Assembly: GCF_030272615.1 (NCBI RefSeq)
Contig: NC_081410.1
Coordinates: 184,681,619-184,745,618 of the forward strand
Source of the DNA: Cryptomeria japonica
Taxonomy: Eukaryota > Streptophyta > Pinopsida > Cupressales > Cupressaceae
Reading direction: 5' to 3'
Length of the DNA stretch: 64,000 bases
Every line of letters begins with the position of its first letter. The stretch's first letter is position 1. The translations under genes and the position numbers were made by a program. Shown one piece after another: positions 57,462 through 64,000 of the stretch. The notes under the pieces were generated by a model. It saw only the letters and a program-made list of their open reading frames with translations, searched no databases and had not been told where the DNA came from.

Positions 57462-58518
57462 GATGGTCAAGATCGCCAAAAGCAAAGAAGAAAATGGTTA
57501 GAAGATAGACAAATTTGATCCACCATTAACGAAAGATTAATTGAGGTTGAAAGGGGTTGGAAGATAAAGTTCATACGCTTAGAATATTCTTGTATTCTTA
57601 GAATTATTTCCAAAGGGAACATAAATTCAACACTTGCAAATTTTTGAACACACATGAATTTCTAAAGGCTCTTTGCCAACGCATTCACCTACCCAAGGAA
57701 GGAAAGGAATTTCCGAAGTTTGACCTAAGTGTTGGAATTTTCCAAGAGAATAAAATAAAAATGGCAGTGTGGAATTTTTCACAACAAAAGATCAAATTTT
57801 GACAAGTGTTGGAGAGGAAATAGGAAGAAAGAAGAAGAAGAAAGAGGAAAAGTAAGGAGAAAATGAACAAAATCCTTGTTCGTGGGTGGAGTTTGTCACA
57901 AGACAAATTTAGAATTGAAGGAAAATCCATAGGCAAAGTGTGTTTGAGCATAGAAATGGCCAAAATTTTGGCTAGGTGTTGGATGGTCCACATGAAGGTG
58001 TCACAAAATGAAAATAAATAGCCAAAATTTTGGCCAAGTATAGGGAATTCTTCACAGAGAAAACTCCAAAATTTCCTTCATTGTGGCGAAGGCACAGGGG
58101 AATTCTTCTCCAAATTCAAGGCACTTGAAAGAGTTTCCAAGCATCAAGAAAGAAAGTCTTCAGACTTGGCGAAACTATAGAAAGAAATTCCAGATTTCTT
58201 GAAGGATTTCATCTCCTGAAGAGTCAAAGACAAGTTCCCAAACTTCATCAGATAGTGGCAAGAAGACTATTCCAAACAAATTTCCATACTTAGACAATTT
58301 TTGGAAACAAATTGGAGAATTCAGGGAAGACATTCAACAATCAAATTGTTCCAAGTCAACATGTCCAGATTCAATGAACCTGACTTATCGAGAAGCTTCT
58401 AGAGGGCACAGTTCACAATGTAACAATCTTCTATTTTATTATTGGTTTATATTTAGCAAGAAGGACAAGTGTCCTCAAATTTAATTTTCTCATTGGTTGA
58501 TGGGTAGTTAGTTGTAAC

Positions 58519-58600
58519 AAACCCTAATTAGGGTTTTATTTTGTAATCTCGACTGTTGATTTGAAATCAATCCACCATTGAATTGTAGAGCCTATAAATT
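58519..58600 (+). promoter_or_regulatory. Telobox palindrome and TATA 2 of X4
   Basis: AAACCCTAATTAGGGTTT (58,519-58,536), then CCTATAAATT 55 bp later. Confidence 0.6.
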
Positions 58601-59261
58601 GAGCTCACCCCCTCATTTGTAAATCATGGGAGCATGTTACAAAACATGTTAAGATAAGTAATTGTTGTTTATGACTGCCAAAGTAATAAGTAATGCATTG
58701 TTCGAATTGATGGTGATTATTTCTCTTATTTTGGAGTTTTGCATGGTTCTCATCTCTCATCATAGAATGCAAGATCTGATAAGTATTGATTTATGGTGAA
58801 TTTCCGCTCATACTTTTGATGAATAGATGATTTTTGTTCATTGTGTAAAGTTAGTCTGAGCTCATTTTGTGGAGGCTTTACTTCTACTTTGAATAATATT
58901 GTTCAACTATTGGAATTATCATAAGTATGAAAATCATAAAGCACATCCCTTGAAGATTGCACTCACTTTGTGTAGTTGTCCTAAGCGTGGTGAAGCAAAG
59001 TGTTGTTATTGAAGTCACCTAGTCAATACCGTCTCTTGAATTCTTAGGAATAGATTAAAATTTCTGAACCTTTTCTCCTTTTTTTTTCGATCGGTAAATG
59101 GTACTTTATATTGATATTTCAAAAAACAGTCTATTACAAACGTCATACAGCAAAACGGAGACCACCAAAACACTTGCTACAAAGAAGCAAGACACATATA
59201 ATCTGATAATTACATACAAAAACTGTCTAAACGTTCGAAACAAAAACCAACAAAACAGAAA

Positions 59262-60002
59262 CTACTGTGGCACATTAACCACCACAATCTCCTTGCCTTT
59301 CTCACATCCTTCCATAGCACGCTCACGCCGATTCTCCTCGTCGACATGATCATCATGGGCTTCTGCAGGGAAGCCAATCCACATCGACCTACCACCCATG
59401 ATGTTCTTGGAGCCTCGAGGCCTTCCACGTTTTTTCTTTGGAGAGGAACCTAAGCTCGAGTCCCCACCCAGTCTTCTTCCAAGAGAGGGGCTCCATTTTT
59501 CCAGCTCCAGTCGGATTTCAGCATTTTCCCACGCCCTGATGTAGTCTTGCACTCCTTACATAGCGGTTTGGGCCGAAGCCTTGCAAACTTCTTTACTACA
59601 GTTCACACTCCATAAAAGAAACAGACGTAAAGGGGGTTGAAATTCTCACGAATGCAGCCGAACACCATTTAGGCAAACAAAGCCTTCCCCATCCCTCGCC
59701 ATCCGGATGAAGCCCGCCAAGTCGCCTCTCCAATCTTCCTTAACACTATTCGAGACCAACTAGTGAACACGATCCACCCCTAGCAACTCAAAGGCCCACG
59801 CAGTAAACATGGATGCCATATCCACGTTAGTGCGATATTTGAATTCCCCTCGCATGTATTCATCACCAAGCACAATCTTCCCTCTGTTGAGAAAATCCTG
59901 GTCTTCAAACCTAAAGACATTTGAGAGACGCTCATCAGAGATGGCACCCCAAAAGGCCACCATAGGGCGTGTCGCCTTAAGAGAAAAATTAGGCTCCATC
60001 AC
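59262..60002 (-). pseudogene. LINE tail ORF with AT-hook
   Basis: One frame with three stops from MMEPNFSLKATRPMVAFWGA to VVVNVPQ. Includes RGEFKYRTNVDMASMFTAWA and the AT-hook-like KKKRGRPRGSKN. Not recognised as a family. Lies between RNase H and the poly(A) tail, within the LINE duplication. Confidence 0.5.
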
Positions 60003-60409
60003 TAAACCAAAACACTAATCCTGCACTACCAATACTCCTGCACTATCTTGCCAAAGACTCACTTCTCTATGCTCAATAACCAAGATCAATCTTTGCTTCC
60101 TTAACATGATAACTCCCTTCATAAATGCATATCATCCTTCGATATCCTTGAGAAATTCCTCGACTGCACATCATTAATGCGAGTACCCTTTTCGCGTTTA
60201 CATCACATCTGGCCATCTCTCAAGCACCGCCACCTTGCTCGATAAAACAACCCACAACGCATAGGAATGTCGATCACCACAAACTATCAACCCGTACCGC
60301 CACCAAGATGCACTCAAACCTCAACATTAATTGCTCATCACCTCAATTGTAACGGGTAGTATCTATCAAAATTTAGCCCCAAGATATCGCATCTATTCGG
60401 GCACTGATA

Positions 60410-60830
60410 TCCTCAACACCCCAACCTCCAAATTCAAAGCCTTGTTCGCACATCTATCTGCCTCTTGATTGCAACCTCAAAGAGTGTGGGATATCTTGAA
60501 GTCATCAAAAGATTTCAAGCTAGACGTGATCATATCAATATCATGCTTTATTTTTTAGCTAAGCAAGCTACCACAGATAATTGCATTGACAATCACAAGG
60601 GAATCCCCCTCTAGATGAAGCTTAGTCACCCCTATTCTACGAGCTAGAAGTATAGCAAGAATGTCCGCTTTGGCCTCAGCTTCGTTATTGGGACCATTTG
60701 GCAACCCTTGCCATCCTTCACCAATTTTGACCCCTAGAGAGTTCTTCGCAACACATCCAGCACTCGACGGTCCTTGGTTACCCTTGGATGCACTGTTGAA
60801 ATTGATCTTTGTCCATCCATGGGTGTCCAC
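60410..60830 (-). pseudogene. LINE RNase H domain
   Basis: GWTKINFNSASKGNQGPSSA opens the domain; GPNNEAEAKADILAILLARR and LHLEGDSLVIVNAI are the conserved acidic regions. After a stop, QEADRCANKALNL resembles the last helix. This is the plant RNase H (RVT_3-type) found at LINE C-termini. Confidence 0.85.
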
Positions 60831-61179
60831 TCAACCACTCTCTCCCCAGCGTCTACTAGATTAACCCGATCCGGCCCATTAACGGGCGTAAACCTTATCT
60901 CTTTTTCAGTTCCTAAAGTCCACAATTCAAAACCCAAACAATGGATCTTCATTGTGAATTGAACAAGCCAAGCATAAGTCCCCCTTGTATTTCAGCATAA
61001 ATAACCAAGGTAGCTATCCAACACAAAGTCGCCTGTTCGCACATATAAACCTTGCAGTCGCCACGTGGTCTTTCTCGCAATCTTGGCACATGTAGTGATT
61101 TTGTTCAAGGGAGGGTAGAGTATCCTTGGATATTTTATTCTAATGTTAGGTAAATGATAAAGCGTGAACCAACAGGACT

Positions 61180-61229
61180 TTGAGACACTTCTTGGTTTTA
61201 GTAATATGGGTTTGTTGGCCTCTATTTGA
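61180..61229 (+). pseudogene. Degraded ORF G, last part
   Basis: Sixteen codons (ETLLGFSNMGLLASI) ending in TGA 61,227-61,229, in frame with 44,880 when X4 is removed. Confidence 0.55.
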
Positions 61230-61342
61230 AACCTGACCAAATATAAACTTTCGAGTCCACCATTCCTGAATTACTTCTGATCATATCCTGTCTCGAACCC
61301 ACATAAGGATTTTTTTTGGAATTAGAAACATTAAGAAACAAA

Positions 61343-62240
61343 ATGGATTTTTACTTCATCAGCATCTTCTCTACCTGCCTTAAAAAAGGGGCCTTGAAAC
61401 AAGGTATGAACGTCCATCAAAGCAAATAGTAGAGAAGATTTTTGTCAGATGATGTAGTTGCTGTCACTTTGACTGACATGCATGAAAAATAGATGAGTAG
61501 ACAAGACACATGAACCATTTAGCATACAGTCTCAAAGAAATGCTATTTTATTTCAGTGAATAAAATGATCCAAGGTTTGCAGAAAATGGTTTGTTGGAAA
61601 TTCAAAACGCTAGTGTCCGTGCTCAAACCCACATCAACTTCACTACCCCCACAAACATATTCTTTGTTTGTGCCACTATTGGAGCTTTGAACCAGCATAT
61701 GGACATCCTATAAACATAAAGGATATAGTATTTTTGTCAAATGTTGCTTTTACGAAATGTGGAAGCGTAGAGCAAGTTTCATCTGGCAAACAAGTATGAT
61801 GGTGGCTATGCAGAAAATGAATTTGTTGAAATGGCTTTTATCAACTCTCAAGCAAGGCAATTCACAGTTTTCAAGCATAAAATCCACATCCTTTGCCAAC
61901 TTCCTACATGCCTATGATAAAGATGAAGCCTTAAAATAGTGTATGGACAGCCCCCAAAGCATAACAATAAAGTGGATTTCTGTTAGATCCTATTGTTGCA
62001 AATGCCATGGCGGACACACACAAAATGTGGAATCATGGACAGCTGCGATGTTTTGTTTGATTGAATACCTCAAAGAAATGTCAACTCACGGGGCCATGAT
62101 TGCAGTGTTTGAATAACAACGGATTTGTTGAAAAGGCTTGATAAGCTTTTGGAGTCGGGTTTCTGAGGTCCCAACCCAGTTCAATGACTTCTTCCGGACT
62201 CGATGTGCACATGTTATTTGGTTTATTTATGAGACTTTGG
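61343..62240 (+). pseudogene. PPR protein pseudogene
   Basis: Decayed plant pentatricopeptide repeats: MDFYFISIFSTCLKKGALKQ then GMNVHQ, RRFLSDDVVAVTLTDMHEK, later FIWQTSMMVAMQKMNLLKWL and STSFANFLHAYDKDEALK. The ~300-bp recurrence fits PLS-type triplets. Many stops. PPR proteins bind organelle RNA; this copy cannot be functional. A further weak unit may lie near 62,340-62,400. Confidence 0.7.
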
Positions 62241-64000
62241 AAACTTTATGTTTTACTTTGTGATTGGGTTTGTAAGTGGTTCCTAGAACCACATTGGAAC
62301 CTGACATGGTTCTCAGGTTCTGAGAACCATGTAAGTTGCTGACGACATGGAGCCTCTGAACATGGCATAGACACTCCGTAAAGCATGGCTGTTAGAGGAA
62401 CCTTATCGGGGGTTGTAATCACAACTTAGGTAGAAATGCACATCAATGTGAAAACACAGAGAAGGGCAATGTGTCAGGTATTTTTGCTGGATGCTGTTTT
62501 GATAGATGGTTCTCACCATCAGAAGAACTGGATCCGGGAGAGTAATCGATGGGTGCTAATGCAGCAGTGGATGAAGCAGAGCCTTTCATGGGGTCAGGTC
62601 GCTTTTCATGGGCATATTTACTGGGCTATAACTATGACGATGAAAAGGAACTTGAAGGAGCATTGGCTATTTGTTGATTGGATCCTGTTACATTTGTTGT
62701 CATTGCTGTACAAAATGAACACAAAACTACATCAGTAAGTACATTATGATATACTACCACTGTTCTGTACAGAATGAAGACAGGAATACAGGAATTACAC
62801 AGTGCTTTTATACCTGGGCGTTGCATAGTGAGTGGCTATGCACAGTATGCTTGATCGGTATACATTTGTGATATGTATAGAATGCTTGATCTGCATATAT
62901 ATCTGTGTTTTGAATCTGTATAGAGGATGTATCTGTTCTGCATACAAATTCTGATTGATATATTTGAAGAGAGATTTCGATCTGCCACTGGTTTGGATAT
63001 TACTAGCAAACCTTCCAGTTTGTGGTGATAATATTCTTAAAATATCACGATACATATCTTTCAGTTGTGTTGAAGACAAATGCTTTCGAAATGTTATTGC
63101 CAAGGTTTATAAAGAGAGCTTCATAACTATTGTTTCTAACAGGTTTGTATTAAGGTTGACTGATCCGATTATTATAAGCAGTTCGCTGATGGTTGTATCT
63201 TAATTATTCGATTGTAATTATTTTCTTTTTAATCGATAAAAAAAAACAAGTAAACAGTTTGAAAGAAACTAATTGTAAGTTGTTAGTTGACAGTTGTCAA
63301 GTAACCACTAAACTGATTTCAAACTGTTACCAAAACAGATAACAGTTTGAACCGAAGCAAACATGTTTCCCGTGGGATAGAATTTATATAGATGTCATCT
63401 TGATTCGCCGAAGGATGTTATTCATGTTATGAGTGTGAGGAATACAGGTGTTTATTTGGGAGAATCTGATGAATATTGCAGATGAGAGATTGAAGCATAT
63501 GAACTGAAAATAATTGTTGACGTGAGGATTGAAGGTGTAATAGAAAACAACCATAATCATCATGTGACATGGGTAATATTGTTTAAGCATATTTCTGTTT
63601 GAGAAATCGGTATTTTGAAGAATTAGTAACAATATTTCTGTTTCAGAAGTTTGTTCTTTGAAATAATAGTAATCATTTATACTTTCAGACATATCTTCAT
63701 GGTGTTTTGAACTTATACTATTTTCAGACACAGTATACATGTTCATCTCAGACATGCTAATAACAGTGCTGTGAGTTTTGCTAACAGTGATCAGAAATAT
63801 CATATGAAGTTGAGTGCAGATTCATTCTGACATACAGATATTTCAGGTTGATATCAGAATACTATTCTTGAAGATATACAGAGGTTTTTGGGATAGAATT
63901 TCTTCAGTTTGTTAACAGCACATATTCTTTCTTATTTAAAGATTATGTACTTGGGATTGTATACTTGTTTTCTGATTGAACATATGAACTTGATGGTTTA
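62241..64000. other. AT-rich DNA, no gene recognised
   Basis: A 100-codon open stretch (62,436-62,738, +) rich in Trp, His and Gln has no recognised match. TTTTTAATCGATAAAAAAAA near 63,229-63,247 resembles a LINE 3' end on the plus strand, but no LINE coding part was seen. Beyond 63,250 I see only AT-rich DNA. Confidence 0.4.

Larger units (their letters stand above)
59083..60890 (-). mobile_element. 5'-truncated LINE
   Basis: On the minus strand it ends ATTTACCGATCGAAAAAAAA at about 59,083. The flanks AACCTTTTCTCCTTTT (from 59,067) and AACCTTATCTCTTTTT (60,891-60,906) are a ~16-bp duplication with a few changes; the uninserted form is visible at 54,170-54,190 in X3. It carries RNase H and a tail ORF. 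Confidence 0.75.
44881..61174 (+). mobile_element. X4: outer solo LTR of a three-level nest
   Basis: Begins TGTGATTTATTTCACACATT at 44,881, is interrupted after 40 bp by X2, resumes at 55,708 (55,703-55,707 being the second copy of the X2 target) with CCCTTGTTTT, and ends GTGAACCAACA at 61,174. Duplication GGACT at 44,876-44,880 and 61,175-61,179. Without X2 and the LINE it is about 3.7 kb. It has no long ORF. Confidence 0.75.

Noticed and set aside
62436-62738. 100-codon ORF as a host gene
   Set aside because: No recognisable domain, no gene context, length within chance expectation.
63215-63250. LINE 3' end on the plus strand
   Set aside because: Only a tail-like ATCGATAAAAAAAA is present, with no LINE coding sequence upstream; too weak to list as an element.

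Overview
The window looks like plant nuclear DNA, most probably from a large, repeat-rich genome such as a conifer. This rests on Copia and Ty3/Gypsy chromovirus elements, a plant-type LINE RNase H, PPR and plant PDS5 fragments, plant introns and teloboxes, and the near absence of intact host genes. Almost everything is transposable-element DNA, much of it nested. I see no rRNA, tRNA or CRISPR.

Left part (1-31,000). Several LTRs share one terminus (TGTTGTGAC at the start, CAACA-like at the end); they are called X LTRs here. A minus-strand element (called Z) has X LTRs at 17,947-20,953 (5') and 4,122-7,534 (3', truncated), a primer site, a gag-like reading frame and a polypurine tract, but no polymerase. 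Its gag-like frame was split by X1 (9,086-16,890, target duplication CTACC). X1 is a 7.8-kb TG...CA unit read here as a solo LTR. It carries an array of hairpins about 165 bp apart, a spliced leader and an intact 1,073-codon ORF with no recognised function. Z lies in or against a broken minus-strand Copia element (gag-protease-integrase-RT, 20,954-24,806; iMet-type primer site; LTR pieces at 24,848-25,477 and 3,078-4,121). Two more X LTR pieces (X7, X8) follow at 25,478-29,998.

Middle (31,000-44,770). An unrecognised ORF precedes a TGTAATG-type LTR (32,142-33,494). Then come an intronless PDS5-like pseudogene, a Gypsy gag zinc-finger remnant, and a degraded ORF (called G). G is interrupted by a complete but decayed Ty3/Gypsy chromovirus (35,383-44,770). 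The Gypsy gag contains a later 2.9-kb insertion flanked by a 212-bp direct repeat.

Right part (44,771-64,000). G is interrupted again by X4 (44,881-61,174). X4 contains X2 (44,922-55,702), which contains X3 (47,552-54,459). Each has a 5-bp duplication (GGACT; GGACA/GGACC; CAAGG). X3 holds a decayed homologue of the X1 ORF. A 5'-truncated LINE also sits in X4. G resumes in frame at 61,180 and stops at 61,227, followed by a PPR pseudogene.

Three non-autonomous hAT elements (579-1,732; 6,173-6,998; 38,194-39,106) share TIRs and ACTCGGCGAGT-like subterminal arrays. Each has an 8-bp duplication, and one has its empty site in the paired LTR.

The most unusual system is the X LTR: a modular LTR with hairpin or other tandem arrays in U3, two promoters, a telobox palindrome, an intron and, in two copies, a large ORF inside the LTR.
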